Positions 40,437 to 53,882 of a stretch of 64,000 bases of DNA are shown one piece after another. Both the position numbers and the translations under genes were made by a program. The DNA is taken from the NCBI RefSeq assembly GCF_000722635.1, contig NZ_JOKH01000005.1, positions 329,646 through 393,645 of the forward strand, in the 5' to 3' direction. The stretch is from Endozoicomonas numazuensis. GTDB lineage: Bacteria > Pseudomonadota > Gammaproteobacteria > Pseudomonadales > Endozoicomonadaceae. The notes under the pieces are model-generated. The model searched no databases. It was not told where the DNA came from and was given only the letters and a program-made list of their open reading frames with translations. Every line of letters starts with the position of its first letter. Position 1 is the first letter of the stretch.

Positions 40437-40754
40437 TGTGGATAAGTGCCATAAAGCCAGTAAGGCTCTGGTCTGGTCCTTGTGTGTGATTGTGTAGAAA
40501 ATGAGCGATTATGCTGTTTCTTAGCTGCAGACAGCTTGTGTATAACTTGGCACTTTATACACAGCAAGAAAAGGCATGCTAGTTATGCACAGCTCACCAA
40601 GAATCCTTAAGCCTTTATTAACACAGCCTTTTCCACATTATTTTTTCATAAAGAAGCCGCTGGTTTTTAAGCGGTTTTGATTGATAACTAACTGATCTTT
40701 AAAGAAAATATTGACTCTTCGGGTTGAAGATGAAGAAATTTAAGGTGTGGATAA
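40437..40754. other. DnaA-box cluster between rpmH and dnaA, candidate origin (oriC 2)
   Basis: The 845-base gap has two perfect boxes (TGTGGATAA at 40437-40445 and 40746-40754) and four 8/9 matches (40537-40545 TGTGTATAA, 40555-40563 TTATACACA, 40583-40591 TTATGCACA, 40629-40637 TTTTCCACA). AT-rich DNA lies on the left (40260-40440). This is the Pseudomonas oriC position and also the expected site of dnaA autoregulation. No ORF is seen in the gap. Confidence 0.7.
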
Positions 40755-40932
40755 CTTTTCTCTGAAAGGATACAATTAAAGCTGTTTTTTTGCTTATTCT
40801 TCCCATGTTTCTTCAGTATTCTGCTGTGGAAGAATACGTGTTTCTGGACAGATTCTGTTTCCTGCCTTTAGTGAAGTCGACCAGCAGGCAGGCTGACTGA
40901 CTTCCATTTCACCCATTTTCAGGAGAGCGCCT

Positions 40933-42495
40933 GTGCCTTTAGAGCTCTGGCAAAAGTGTGTGGACTTGCTTCAAGATGAACTGTCCTCACAGCAGTTCAA
41001 TACCTGGATTCGCCCATTGAAAGTGATGGGTGATGAGCACGATCTTTGCCTGCTGGCTCCTAATCGTTTTGTTGCGGACTGGGTGAAAGAGAAGTTTCTG
41101 CCCCGCGTTGAAGAGATTCTTGATGAACTCACCGATGGCCAGTCTCCTGCAGTAGCACTGGCAGTATCTAACCGACGTCCTCAGTCTCTCAGTCGCCGAG
41201 TTTCAGCGCCTGTGAGCAGACCTGTTCGTACAGAGACGGCAAAGCCTGCTGGTGAAGAAGAAAAGGTTGTGACCGGGCTGGTATCGAGTCTCAGTCAGGC
41301 TGCAGGTTCCTCTTCCAGCCACCATGAACCATCACGGATGGTTGAGCCACCTGTTCTTCAGAAGAAAGTTAATCCTCTAAAAGTAAAAGAGGATACTGTA
41401 AGCAGTCATCAGCCTGTTGAAAAAGAAAAACCTTCAGCAGGTCGACAAATAGAAGTCGAAGGTTCAATAAAACATAACAGTTCACTGAATGCCCACTTTA
41501 CCTTTGATACTTTTGTAGAAGGTAAATCAAACCAATTGGCACTCGCAGCTGCTCGTCAAGTAGCTGAAAATCCGGGTGCTGCATACAATCCGTTATTTTT
41601 ATACGGCGGTGTTGGTCTAGGTAAAACACACCTTATGCATGCTGTGGGTAATTCACTTGTTCGTCAAAATCGTAATGCCAGAGTCGTATATCTGCATTCT
41701 GAACGCTTTGTTGCCGACATGGTTAAAGCACTGCAATTAAACGCGATTAATGATTTCAAACGGTATTATCGTTCGGTCGATGCATTACTGATTGATGACA
41801 TTCAGTTCTTTGCCGGTAAAGAGCGTTCTCAGGAAGAATTTTTTCATACCTTCAATGCTTTGCTTGAAGGAGGTCAGCAAATGATCCTGACCTGTGATCG
41901 ATACCCAAAGGAAATCAATGGTGTTGAAGAACGATTAAAATCTCGTTTTGGCTGGGGTCTGACTGTAGCAGTTGAGCCTCCAGAATTAGAAACTCGAGTA
42001 GCCATATTAATGAAGAAGGCAGAGCAGCAAAAAGTGGATTTACCCCATGAAGCTGCCTTTTTTATAGCCCAGCGTATTCGATCCAATGTTCGTGAACTTG
42101 AAGGCGCCTTGAAAAGAGTGATTGCCAGTGCCCACTTCATGGGGCGCAAGATTGATATTGATCTGATCAGGGAATCTTTGAAGGATCTGCTCGCTTTGCA
42201 GGATAAGCAGGTCAGTATTGATAATATTCAACGAACAGTGGCAGAGTACTACAAGATCAAAGTAGCGGATATTCTGTCCAAACGCCGTAGTCGTTCAGTA
42301 GCCCGTCCCAGACAGATTGCCATGGCTCTTTCCAAAGAACTGACGAGTCATAGTTTGCCTGAAATAGGCGATGCGTATGGAGGACGAGATCATACTACTG
42401 TGCTTCATGCCTGTCGGAAGGTTAAAGAGCTGGTGGGTGAGGATGGTGAAATCCGTGACGACTACAAAAACCTTTTGAGATCCCTGACTAGCTGA
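40933..42495 (+). CDS. dnaA: Chromosomal replication initiator DnaA
   Basis: 520 aa, longer than E. coli DnaA (467) because domain II, the flexible linker at about residues 80-185, is expanded and rich in Ser, Pro and Lys. Domain I begins [23 protein letters not shown]+ domain III has Walker A GGVGLGKT at 225-232 and Walker [21 protein letters not shown]. Domain IV carries the DnaA signature [15 protein letters not shown] for box recognition. Translation starts at GTG 40933, seven bases after AGGAGA. It unwinds the origin and regulates itself. dnaN follows after 84 bases. Confidence 0.98.
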   Translation: MPLELWQKCVDLLQDELSSQQFNTWIRPLKVMGDEHDLCLLAPNRFVADWVKEKFLPRVEEILDELTDGQSPAVALAVSNRRPQSLSRRVSAPVSRPVRTETAKPAGEEEKVVTGLVSSLSQAAGSSSSHHEPSRMVEPPVLQKKVNPLKVKEDTVSSHQPVEKEKPSAGRQIEVEGSIKHNSSLNAHFTFDTFVEGKSNQLALAAARQVAENPGAAYNPLFLYGGVGLGKTHLMHAVGNSLVRQNRNARVVYLHSERFVADMVKALQLNAINDFKRYYRSVDALLIDDIQFFAGKERSQEEFFHTFNALLEGGQQMILTCDRYPKEINGVEERLKSRFGWGLTVAVEPPELETRVAILMKKAEQQKVDLPHEAAFFIAQRIRSNVRELEGALKRVIASAHFMGRKIDIDLIRESLKDLLALQDKQVSIDNIQRTVAEYYKIKVADILSKRRSRSVARPRQIAMALSKELTSHSLPEIGDAYGGRDHTTVLHACRKVKELVGEDGEIRDDYKNLLRSLTS

Positions 42496-42579
42496 GCACC
42501 TTCAGCTGGCAGATATTTAATGAATTCAGGAAGAAAGTCGCAGGGACTTCCTTCCAGGTAGCCAAGAGAAAGGAAAGCG

Positions 42580-43683
42580 ATGAAATTTACCATTAATCGG
42601 GAAGCATTGCTCAAGCCACTGCAACTGGTGGCTGGCGTTGTTGAGCGCAGACAGACACTACCTGTATTGTCCAACGTCCTGATGGTGGTGGACGGTGATC
42701 AGCTCTCTCTGACAGGTACTGACCTGGAGGTAGAGCTGGTTGGTAGAGTCACACTGGATGAAGTCTCTGAGGGAGGGGAAATCACTGTCCCGGCCCGTAA
42801 ACTGATGGATATCTGTAAATCTCTTCCGGAAAACGCACTGATTGAATTTTCCCAAGATGAGCAGCGTGTCAAACTCAAAGCAGGCCGTTCTCGCTTTACC
42901 CTGTCGACATTACCTGCCAATGAATTTCCAAGCATTGAGGAAGAAGCGGGGTCTATGACGTTCACTATTGGTCAGACCCGCTTGCGTCGACTGATTGATC
43001 GTACTGGATTTGCAATGGCGCAGCAGGATGTTCGCTATTACCTGAACGGAATGCTGATTGAAGTAAGCCAGAACACATTGCGCTCTGTTGCCACTGACGG
43101 CCACCGCTTGGCTATGTGTACTGTTGATGCTGACATTAATCAGCAGGATCGTCACCAGGTTATTGTGCCTCGTAAAGGTATTCTGGAGATGGCTCGTCTT
43201 TTGACTGAAGGCGATGAAATGGTACACATCTCTATTGGTGCCAATCACATCAGGGCTAAAACCGGCGACTTTATGTTCACTTCCAAATTGGTGGACGGTA
43301 AATTCCCGGATTATGATCGTGTTGTTCCTCGTGGTGGTGACAAGATTATTATTGGTGATCGCCAGGAGCTGCGTCAGGCGTTTCAGCGTGCTTCTATTCT
43401 TTCCAATGAAAAGTACCGAGGCATTCGTCTGATTCTTTCTGATGGTATGTTGAAGGTTATGGCGAATAACCCAGAACAGGAAGAAGCAGAAGAAGAGATC
43501 AATCTGGCGTACCATGGTGAAACCATGGAGATTGGCTTTAACGTCAGCTACTTGCTGGATGTTCTGTCAGTTATCTCTGGTGAATCCGTTAAAATTACGC
43601 TTTCAGATACAAACAGCAGTGCCCTACTGGAAGAATCTGATACCAGTGACTCGACTTATGTTGTTATGCCAATGAGACTTTGA
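42580..43683 (+). CDS. dnaN: DNA polymerase III subunit beta (sliding clamp)
   Basis: 367 aa, same length as in Pseudomonas. Three repeated clamp domains; start MKFTINREALLKPLQLVAGV and C-terminus TYVVMPMRL are characteristic. The dimeric ring tethers DNA polymerase III and other partners to DNA. A good ribosome-binding site (AGAAAGGAAAG) precedes the ATG. Between dnaA and recF as usual. Confidence 0.98.
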   Translation: MKFTINREALLKPLQLVAGVVERRQTLPVLSNVLMVVDGDQLSLTGTDLEVELVGRVTLDEVSEGGEITVPARKLMDICKSLPENALIEFSQDEQRVKLKAGRSRFTLSTLPANEFPSIEEEAGSMTFTIGQTRLRRLIDRTGFAMAQQDVRYYLNGMLIEVSQNTLRSVATDGHRLAMCTVDADINQQDRHQVIVPRKGILEMARLLTEGDEMVHISIGANHIRAKTGDFMFTSKLVDGKFPDYDRVVPRGGDKIIIGDRQELRQAFQRASILSNEKYRGIRLILSDGMLKVMANNPEQEEAEEEINLAYHGETMEIGFNVSYLLDVLSVISGESVKITLSDTNSSALLEESDTSDSTYVVMPMRL

Positions 43684-43801
43684 TGAAGGTTTTGTTACCA
43701 TCATTTAAGGCTTTTTCTGCTCAGAGAGGTTTTTTATCACTGAAAAGCCTCTCATCAAACGCTTTAGTGAATACTGTCATCATTGAGAGTCCTATAGACA
43801 A

Positions 43802-47363
<3,562 letters not shown>

Positions 47364-47371
47364 ACCCTGTA

Positions 47372-47408
47372 GAGATCAGAGCTGCTTGATAAAAGTAGCT
47401 CTGATCTC
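47372..47408 (+). terminator. Terminator hairpin after gyrB
   Basis: GAGATCAGAGCT (47372-47383) and AGCTCTGATCTC (47397-47408) make a perfect 12-bp stem, 8 bases after the gyrB stop. T run is weak, but the stem is strong and lies between converging genes. Confidence 0.7.
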
Positions 47409-47415
47409 AATTTCA

Positions 47416-47909
47416 TTAATCCTCTTTAGGATACATAAAGGTATTGTGAACCCATAAAGCGTCCGCTAAACATTTGTAAGTTCCCTGCCAGCTGTCCCCC
47501 TCCCTGATGTTGACTGTAATTTTATCCTGACCACGTTCATCCTCTGTAATAGAGACGTTTCTCACATAGAGCTGAATATCCTTTTTAAGGTCATCGGGAA
47601 CCATGAAGTCTTCGAGTCTTAAGTTGTAGGTGGGCTTGGTTGTTTGATGAGTTCGACTGAAAACTTTAGTTGCAGAAGCCCCTTTGAGGCTGAATGAATA
47701 AGTCCAGTCACTGTCATCATTGCCAGGTCGCTTCGTTTATCCAACTGACACTTACTGGTATCCAGAACGCCTCTGAACTCACTACCGTGAGTGTAAGCAT
47801 TCTCTACCCACTTAAAGACTTCTCCTGCTTCTGTGGATGATGTTGAAAAGAGCCCGAGGGCAAGAGTAGAGCTGGAAAACAGGACTGAAAGAGGTCTTTG
47901 TAAAAACAT
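47416..47909 (-). pseudogene. Frameshifted small secreted protein, VirK-like
   Basis: Two minus-strand frames join into one plausible protein. Frame one (from about 47909) has a signal peptide (MFLQRPLSVLFSSSTLALGL), then GEVFKWVENAYTHGSEFRGV and LDTSKCQLDK. After a single-base shift between about 47722 and 47737, frame two continues with SDWTYSFSLKGASATKVFSR, PTYNLRLEDFMVPDDLKKD and SWQGTYKCLADALWVHN. Frame two has a stop at 47737-47739, so it cannot extend further up. The layout (signal peptide, D-x-S-x-C, late Cys) resembles VirK-type periplasmic proteins, a weak assignment. Either a recent pseudogene or a sequencing error. Confidence 0.6.
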
Positions 47910-48172
47910 AATGCAGAACCTGGGAAGTATGAGATTGATCAATTAAGAGGAATGACAGTTAAACTCTTTTTGGGGTGGTGTTGGTTGAATGAGGGGCTAG
48001 ATTGAATGAGCTCAGTATAGTTCTTGTTCTTATAACAACACAAAAAAGTAATTAAATTAGCTATAACATGAAACAGAATTTTTAATCATTTCGTATTCCA
48101 CGGGCAGTGCTGTCTATGGCGACCTGTCTTCATGCAGTATACTTGGGGCTTCTGATTCGACAGTTGATAGAC

Positions 48173-48751
48173 ATGTACCACTCAGTAATTCGTGCAGAAC
48201 TCGAAGAAGCCCAGCAAGTTCTGGAGCGCTTTCTTAATGATGACACCTGTATTGATGCTATAGATAAGGCTGCGAGGCTGTTGGCGGAATCCTTTAAGCA
48301 AGGGGGAAAGGTGATTTCTTGCGGTAATGGGGGTTCTCATTGCGATGCTATGCACTTTGCTGAAGAGCTAACAGGACGCTATCGCGACAATCGTCCTGCC
48401 TATCCTGCTATCGCTATCTCAGATGTCAGTCACATGTCCTGTGTCTCTAATGATTATGGCTATGAGTATGTATTCTCACGTTATCTGGAAGGCGTTGGTT
48501 TTGAAGGAGATGTACTGTTTGGCCTCAGTACCAGTGGTAACTCAGGCAATATTCTGAAAGCGATAGAGGCTGCCCGCCAGAAAGGAATGAAAGTGATTCT
48601 GTTGACAGGCAAGGATGGCGGAAAAATGGATGGCCTGGCGGATGTAGAAATCCGGGTTCCACACTTTGGCTATGCAGATCGGATTCAGGAAATTCACATC
48701 AAAGCTATTCATATCATGATTCAACTGATTGAAAAGCACATGGCTGATTGA
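48173..48751 (+). CDS. gmhA: Phosphoheptose isomerase
   Basis: 192 aa from ATG 48173, exactly the E. coli GmhA length; the frame is open 22 codons further upstream but [20 protein letters not shown] is the family start. SIS domain with [28 protein letters not shown] and LTGKDGGKM motifs. Converts sedoheptulose 7-phosphate to D-glycero-D-manno-heptose 7-phosphate, the first step towards ADP-heptose for the LPS inner core. gmhB of the same pathway lies 0.9 kb away. Confidence 0.97.
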   Translation: MYHSVIRAELEEAQQVLERFLNDDTCIDAIDKAARLLAESFKQGGKVISCGNGGSHCDAMHFAEELTGRYRDNRPAYPAIAISDVSHMSCVSNDYGYEYVFSRYLEGVGFEGDVLFGLSTSGNSGNILKAIEAARQKGMKVILLTGKDGGKMDGLADVEIRVPHFGYADRIQEIHIKAIHIMIQLIEKHMAD

Positions 48752-48767
48752 TGAGTACCTGAAGGTC

Positions 48768-48795
48768 ATTCATCACCTTTTTACAGGTGATGAAT
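48768..48795. terminator. Bidirectional hairpin between gmhA and the acyltransferase gene
   Basis: ATTCATCACCT (48768-48778) and AGGTGATGAAT (48785-48795) form a perfect 11-bp stem with a T-rich loop between convergent genes. Confidence 0.65.
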
Positions 48796-48806
48796 GATGT
48801 ATTTTA

Positions 48807-49547
48807 CTAGGCGACTTTATGCTTGTTGTTCACGTCATCCAAAGTGTTGGAAATCCAACCCCGGGTTTCGTTATTAATCTCCAGAGCAGTCCTGTCTTTG
48901 GTTTCTACTACTGGGCCAATATGAAGCTGGATGACTCCCGGCTTTTTCAGAAAACGATCCATCGGCCAGCAAACAGCAGCATTGTGAGCAATGGGTAGTA
49001 CTTTCACATCAGCCTTTCGAGCCAGATTGACTCCACCTCTTGAGAACTTGCCCAGCTTGCCATTAGGATTACGGGTTCCTTCCGGGAAAATCAGTACCCA
49101 TCTCCCTTCATGCAGTGCAGTGGTACCCTGCTCTACTACATCATTTAAAGCGGCTCTGGGGTCATCACGGTTAATAGCAATAGGTTTAATCAGCCTGAAA
49201 GCCCAGCCAAAGAATGGAATGTTAAGCAGTTCTTTTTTGATAACCTGAGCTTGAGGACTGAATTGAGTCTGGAGGAAAAAGGTTTCCCAGGTACTTTGGT
49301 GATTACTAATGATGACGCAAGGTGTATCCGGAATATTCTCTTTGCCATGAATTTCATAGCGAATACCACAAATAAACCTGGCCAGTCCCATGGCAATAAC
49401 CGCCCAGTACTTTACCAATACTTTATGGCGTGTATTCATGGGCACAAAGGGAACAACAAAAACCAGTACAGTGGACCAGAGAACAGTAAAGGTAGCCAGC
49501 AGAAAATAAAATAACGCTGTTCTTATGGATTGCACGACGAATGACAT
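48807..49547 (-). CDS. 1-acyl-sn-glycerol-3-phosphate acyltransferase (PlsC family)
   Basis: 246 aa. Two N-terminal hydrophobic segments anchor it in the inner membrane. The acyltransferase motifs are NHQSTWE (an HX4E version of HX4D), IAINRDDPRAAL, FPEGTRNPNG and LPIAHNA. It would make phosphatidic acid from lysophosphatidic acid. A homologue lies at the same place, next to gmhB, in Pseudomonas. 66 bases downstream of gmhB on the same strand, so likely in the same transcript. Confidence 0.9.
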   Translation of the reverse strand: MSFVVQSIRTALFYFLLATFTVLWSTVLVFVVPFVPMNTRHKVLVKYWAVIAMGLARFICGIRYEIHGKENIPDTPCVIISNHQSTWETFFLQTQFSPQAQVIKKELLNIPFFGWAFRLIKPIAINRDDPRAALNDVVEQGTTALHEGRWVLIFPEGTRNPNGKLGKFSRGGVNLARKADVKVLPIAHNAAVCWPMDRFLKKPGVIQLHIGPVVETKDRTALEINNETRGWISNTLDDVNNKHKVA

Positions 49548-49613
49548 TTATAACCTATCTTGTTTATCCTTGAATACCAACCCGCTATTGATAAGGGGTA
49601 GAGGTCAGCATTG

Positions 49614-50159
49614 TTATGACTGTTCACCGAGAATAAAGTTAGTAAATGCTGTCAGGTCTTCAAATACAGGCACATTGTCGAGACCTTCACCTTTATTCAG
49701 TGTTCTGATGCCTTTTCCCGTTTTCACCAGGGCTACCTTACACCCCATAGCTTGTCCTGCCTGAAGATCTCTCAGTGAGTCTCCTACAACCCAGGCAGAT
49801 TCAGCAGGTAAATTCAGGGTTTCTTCAATCTGTTCTATCATGCCTGGCAAAGGTTTTCTGCACCGGCATTGATCATCTGGGCCATGAGGGCAGAACTTAA
49901 TGCAGTCGATCTTGCCACCTTCAGCGGCAATCAGGTCCAGCATTTTTTGATGCATAGCTCTCAGTGTATCTTCAGTAAAGTAACCCCGGGCCAGGCCTGA
50001 CTGGTTCGTTGCTATCGCAATGGGGTAACCTGCCCTGCTAAGCCTGGCTATTGCCTTAATACTGCCAGGCAGAGGAATCCATTCATCTACCGTTCGAATG
50101 TAATTATCGGAGTCTTCATTAATGACTCCATCTCGGTCAAGAATGATCAATTTGCTCAT
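49614..50159 (-). CDS. gmhB: D-glycero-beta-D-manno-heptose 1,7-bisphosphate 7-phosphatase
   Basis: 181 aa from ATG 50159 (a TTG three codons earlier is also in frame). HAD phosphatase with nucleophile motif LDRDGVINED, zinc-binding cysteines in FCPHGPDDQCRCRKP, and VGDSLRDLQAGQAMG. Removes the 7-phosphate in ADP-heptose synthesis for LPS. Lies between the glyS terminator and the acyltransferase gene, as in Pseudomonas. Confidence 0.95.
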   Translation of the reverse strand: MSKLIILDRDGVINEDSDNYIRTVDEWIPLPGSIKAIARLSRAGYPIAIATNQSGLARGYFTEDTLRAMHQKMLDLIAAEGGKIDCIKFCPHGPDDQCRCRKPLPGMIEQIEETLNLPAESAWVVGDSLRDLQAGQAMGCKVALVKTGKGIRTLNKGEGLDNVPVFEDLTAFTNFILGEQS

Positions 50160-50251
50160 AATTTTCAAAAGGCAGGTTGGTACCCAAGGTATTGGAAAAG
50201 TATTTTGCTACTGTTTGGTTCGCTGAGAAACAAAATAATTTTCTGGAAGAT

Positions 50252-50279
50252 AAAAAAAGTGCGGCATAAAAGCCGCACT
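50252..50279 (-). terminator. Intrinsic terminator of glyQS
   Basis: Perfect 8-bp GC-rich stem AGTGCGGC/GCCGCACT followed by T7 on the minus strand. It lies about 220 bases past the glyS stop, so the palindromic element at 50338-50499 would be transcribed within the glyS 3' end. Confidence 0.9.
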
Positions 50280-50337
50280 CACTGTATCAAGCTTTGATCA
50301 GGATTTCTGTAAAAAAGACAGACCTGAACGCAACCTG

Positions 50338-50499
50338 GGAGGCTAACCGAGAATAGCGTCCGAGCATAAAATTCAGTAGAACGAGTCAGCTTTTTCACTG
50401 AATTTGTGCGAATAGTTGACCTATTTAAGCAAATTCAGTGGAAAAGATGGCCGTTCTTTCTGGATTTTAGGCCGGGCTGTCTATTCTCGGTCAGCCTCC
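50338..50499. repeat. MITE-like palindromic element, copy 1 (long)
   Basis: About 162 bases bounded by 19-bp inverted repeats with one mismatch: GGAGGCTAACCGAGAATAG (50338-50356) and CTATTCTCGGTCAGCCTCC (50481-50499). A second, nested inverted repeat (50390-50405 with 50431-50446) would make a long internal hairpin. No ORF. The right end touches the glyS stop codon. The same end sequence occurs in short form at 53636-53668 and diverged at 60217-60247. Confidence 0.75.
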
Positions 50500-52598
50500 T
50501 AGAGTAAAGAAATATCTGCAACATGAAGGAACAGGCTGCGTAGTTGCTTCAAAAGAGCATAGCGGTTCAAGCGAACCTGCTCATCTTCAGCATTAACCAA
50601 TACTTCATCAAAGAAGCGGTCAACGGAGTCCTTCAGGGGAGCCAGACTTTCCATGGCTACAGAGTATTGCCTTTGTTCCAGAATGGGCGCGACTTTCTCT
50701 TTGCTGTCTGCCAGAGCGCTAGCCAGAGATTTTTCTGCCGCTTCTGTCATCAACGCAGGATCAACGGAGTCCGGAATAACCAGATCACCGGCTTTAGCCA
50801 ATATGTTAGATACACGCTTGTTCGCTGCTGACAGGGTTTCGGCTTCAGCCATTTGACTAAAGCTGTTCACTGCCTTAACGCGCTGATCAAAGTCGAATGG
50901 ACGAGAAGGTTTCAAGGCCTTAACAGACAGGAAGACCTCAACAGGAATCTGTTCGTCCTGATACCAGGAACGGAAGCGCTCCAGCATGAAATCCAGAACG
51001 GTTTCTGTCAGCCCTTTCTTGTTGGCTGATGACTCTTCAGCGGGCAGTTGCACACCTTGTGATTTATAACCTTCGATAGACTGGTTAATCAGGTCACGCA
51101 GGTCCAGATCCAGCTTCTTCTCAACAATAATGCGAAGCACGCCCAAGGTCGCTCTTCTCAGAGCAAATGGATCTTTGTTACCTGATGGCGGCTGATTGAT
51201 GCCAAAGATACCGGTAATAGTATCAATCTTGTCTGCAATGGCTACGGCACAACCTGTCAGGTTCGATGGCAGCTCATCGCCGGCAAAGCGAGGCATGTAC
51301 TGTTCATTCAAAGCAAGGCAAACCTCTTCAGGTTCACCATCATTTGCTCCGTAGTACTGCCCCATAATGCCCTGCAGTTCCGGGAATTCCAGAACCATTT
51401 CTGAAGTCAGATCTGATTTGCAGAGTTCTCCGGCTCGCACAGCCAGCTGTTCCTGACCACCTTCCTGTTTAGCGATGAAACCAGCCAGTTTTGCAATTCG
51501 GTCGGTCTTATTGAACAGCGATCCCAATTGAGCCTGGAAGATGATGGGTTTCAGAGTCTCCCTGCGTGCGTCAAGACTGGTTTTTTTGTCGGTATCGAAG
51601 AAAAATTTGGCATCTGCCAGACGAGGTCTAATTACCCGTTCATTACCGGATACTACATGTTCGGGTTGCAGACTTTCAATATTGGAAATGGTTATAAAAT
51701 GGGGAAGAAGATTTCCTTCGTTAGACACTACGTGGAAATACTTCTGGTGCTCTTTCATGGATGAGATCAGCGCTTCAGCAGGTACTTCCAGAAATTCATC
51801 GTCAAAACGGCCTGACAGAGCCACCGGCCACTCGTTCAAAGCGGTCACTTCATCCAGCAGATCGACATCAATGACGGCTTCGCCACCTAATCCGGTAGCG
51901 ACGTCTGTTACTTGCTTTTTGATGAGGTTGCGACGTTCTTCAAAAAGCGCCATAACCTTACCCTGCTCTCTCAGTAGGTTCTGATAATCTGCTGGCTGGT
52001 TGATGGTCAGAGGCTGATTGGCATGGAATCGGTGACCACGAGTCTGATTACCTGACTTCAGCCCCAGAATTTCGCAATCGACGACTTCTTCTCCCATCAG
52101 CATGACAAGCCAATGAACAGGACGTACAAACTCAGTACGACGAGCTCCCCAGCGCATACGCTTGGGTATAGGCAATTCATTCAGGGATTGGCTGATAATC
52201 TCTGGCAGCAGCTGGGTTGTCTCGGAGCCTTGTTGAACGGCACGGTATACCAGCCAGGCACCTTTATCGGTTTCCAGAGTTTCCAGCTGATCGACGGTCA
52301 CACCGTTAGAGCGGGCAAAACCTTCAGCGGCTTTTGTTGCTTTACCTTCTGCGTCAAAAGCGGCCTTTACGGCAGGGCCACGGCGCTCCATCTGTTGATC
52401 TGGCTGGGCGGTTTCCAGTCCCTTTATCAGCAGAGCCAGACGACGAGGAGCAGCAAATGCTTCAAAGCTGTCAAAAGACAGTTGAGCACTTTTCAGACGA
52501 TCAACAATACCTTGAGTAAAGGCATTGGAAAGCTTTTTCAGAGCTTTTGGTGGCAGTTCTTCGGTACCCAGCTCGACCAGGAAATCTTTCTGACTCAT
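50499..52598 (-). CDS. glyS: Glycine--tRNA ligase subunit beta
   Basis: 699 aa from ATG 52598, which overlaps the glyQ stop by one base behind AGGAGAAGAAG; the GTG one codon earlier is less likely. It begins [20 protein letters not shown], the family N-terminus, contains an HD-like central region and ends with an anticodon-binding-type domain (LNRYALLKQLRSLFLHVADI). Beta subunit of the alpha2beta2 glycyl-tRNA synthetase. The stop codon abuts a palindromic element, and the terminator is beyond that. Confidence 0.98.
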   Translation of the reverse strand: MSQKDFLVELGTEELPPKALKKLSNAFTQGIVDRLKSAQLSFDSFEAFAAPRRLALLIKGLETAQPDQQMERRGPAVKAAFDAEGKATKAAEGFARSNGVTVDQLETLETDKGAWLVYRAVQQGSETTQLLPEIISQSLNELPIPKRMRWGARRTEFVRPVHWLVMLMGEEVVDCEILGLKSGNQTRGHRFHANQPLTINQPADYQNLLREQGKVMALFEERRNLIKKQVTDVATGLGGEAVIDVDLLDEVTALNEWPVALSGRFDDEFLEVPAEALISSMKEHQKYFHVVSNEGNLLPHFITISNIESLQPEHVVSGNERVIRPRLADAKFFFDTDKKTSLDARRETLKPIIFQAQLGSLFNKTDRIAKLAGFIAKQEGGQEQLAVRAGELCKSDLTSEMVLEFPELQGIMGQYYGANDGEPEEVCLALNEQYMPRFAGDELPSNLTGCAVAIADKIDTITGIFGINQPPSGNKDPFALRRATLGVLRIIVEKKLDLDLRDLINQSIEGYKSQGVQLPAEESSANKKGLTETVLDFMLERFRSWYQDEQIPVEVFLSVKALKPSRPFDFDQRVKAVNSFSQMAEAETLSAANKRVSNILAKAGDLVIPDSVDPALMTEAAEKSLASALADSKEKVAPILEQRQYSVAMESLAPLKDSVDRFFDEVLVNAEDEQVRLNRYALLKQLRSLFLHVADISLL

Positions 52599-53563
52599 CA
52601 CTTCTTCTCCTGTGTCTTGCTTTCTTCCAGGCTGGCCAATACTTCTGCACGAATATCGTCGCTTGCCATTGGGAAGCCCAGCTTATGACGTACATCGAAG
52701 TAAGCTTTGGCTACGGCTCTGGCCAGAGTTCTGACTCTTAGAATAAAGCGCTGGCGCTCTGTGACAGAGATGGCATGACGGGCATCCAGCAGATTGAACG
52801 TATGTGATGCTTTCAATACATATTCATAGGCTGGAAGCGGTAGATCTGCTTCAACCAGACGTTTGGACTCACCTTCGTAAAAATCAAACTGGTGGAACAG
52901 TTCTTTGGTATCAGCGTGCTCAAAATTGAAAGTAGACATCTCTACTTCCTGCTGATGGAAAACATCGCCGTAAGTTACTGTGCCTTGAGGGCCTTCAGTC
53001 CAGGTCAGGTCATATACGTTATCAACGCCCTGGATATACATGGCCAGACGTTCAAGACCGTAAGTGATTTCGCCTGTGACCGGATAACATTCTATCCCGC
53101 CTACCTGTTGGAAGTAGGTGAACTGAGTAACTTCCATACCATTCATCCAGACTTCCCAGCCAAGGCCCCAGGCTCCCAGAGTTGGGGATTCCCAGTTATC
53201 TTCCACAAAGCGAAGATCGTGAACCAGCGGGTCTATACCCAGCTCTTTGAGAGAGTCGAGATAAAGTTCCTGAATATTGTCTGGAGACGGTTTCATTACA
53301 ACCTGAAACTGATAGTAATGCTGAAGACGGTTTGGATTCTCTCCGTAGCGACCATCAGTGGGTCGTCGGCTTGGCTGAACATAGGCCGCGTTCCAGTTTT
53401 CTGGGCCTATAGCACGGAGAAAAGTGGCAGGGTGAAAGGTGCCTGCACCCACTTCCATGTCCAGTGGCTGCAAAATGACACAGCCCTGGCGAGCCCAGAA
53501 CTGCTGAAGGGCCAAAATCAGGCCCTGAAATGTTTTGATATCAGGCGTGCTTTGAGAAGTCAC
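52598..53563 (-). CDS. glyQ: Glycine--tRNA ligase subunit alpha
   Basis: 321 aa, slightly longer than E. coli GlyQ (303). Class II synthetase catalytic subunit: [40 protein letters not shown] and the [20 protein letters not shown] block that shapes the active site. It activates glycine and pairs with GlyS. Start ATG 53563; a short palindrome lies 73-105 bases upstream. Confidence 0.98.
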   Translation of the reverse strand: MTSQSTPDIKTFQGLILALQQFWARQGCVILQPLDMEVGAGTFHPATFLRAIGPENWNAAYVQPSRRPTDGRYGENPNRLQHYYQFQVVMKPSPDNIQELYLDSLKELGIDPLVHDLRFVEDNWESPTLGAWGLGWEVWMNGMEVTQFTYFQQVGGIECYPVTGEITYGLERLAMYIQGVDNVYDLTWTEGPQGTVTYGDVFHQQEVEMSTFNFEHADTKELFHQFDFYEGESKRLVEADLPLPAYEYVLKASHTFNLLDARHAISVTERQRFILRVRTLARAVAKAYFDVRHKLGFPMASDDIRAEVLASLEESKTQEKK

Positions 53564-53635
53564 AGTACTACCTCATGGAGGCTCAAAATTAGGCTTTATT
53601 CCTCTATCCCGGCTGCCAATAGCTACGACAATTCA

Positions 53636-53668
53636 GGAGGCCGAGCTATTTATTCTCGGTCAGCCTCC
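53636..53668. repeat. Palindromic element, copy 2 (short)
   Basis: GGAGGCCGAG and CTCGGTCAGCCTCC face each other around an AT loop; the right half TATTCTCGGTCAGCCTCC is identical to the end of the long element after glyS. It lies upstream of glyQ. Confidence 0.75.
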
Positions 53669-53882
53669 CTGATCCGGGTGCTTGCAATACCACTGACAGC
53701 TTGAGCATGAAACAGCCCACTGTGCATTAAGAGCGATGGCATTTTCTATAAACAGCCGCGGATTATACCGTTTTGGCTGTGGGGCGGATACCGTTGAAAC
53801 TCTCTGAAAGTGTCCGTTGTGTATAAGGCTGCCGAAGAAGGGGAAGTCTTTGTTGGGGACTATCAATAGAATTTGAAGAAAA

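Noticed and set aside
42910-43515. 201-codon minus-strand frame in dnaN
   Set aside because: Shadow of dnaN; no independent support.
43724-43753. Hairpin between dnaN and recF as a terminator
   Set aside because: GAGAGG/CCTCTC is short and the dnaN-recF-gyrB order suggests read-through; too weak to annotate.
49250-49330. HX4E instead of HX4D in the PlsC-type acyltransferase as an inactivating change
   Set aside because: To my knowledge the Glu form occurs in close homologues at this locus, so it is not evidence of loss of function.
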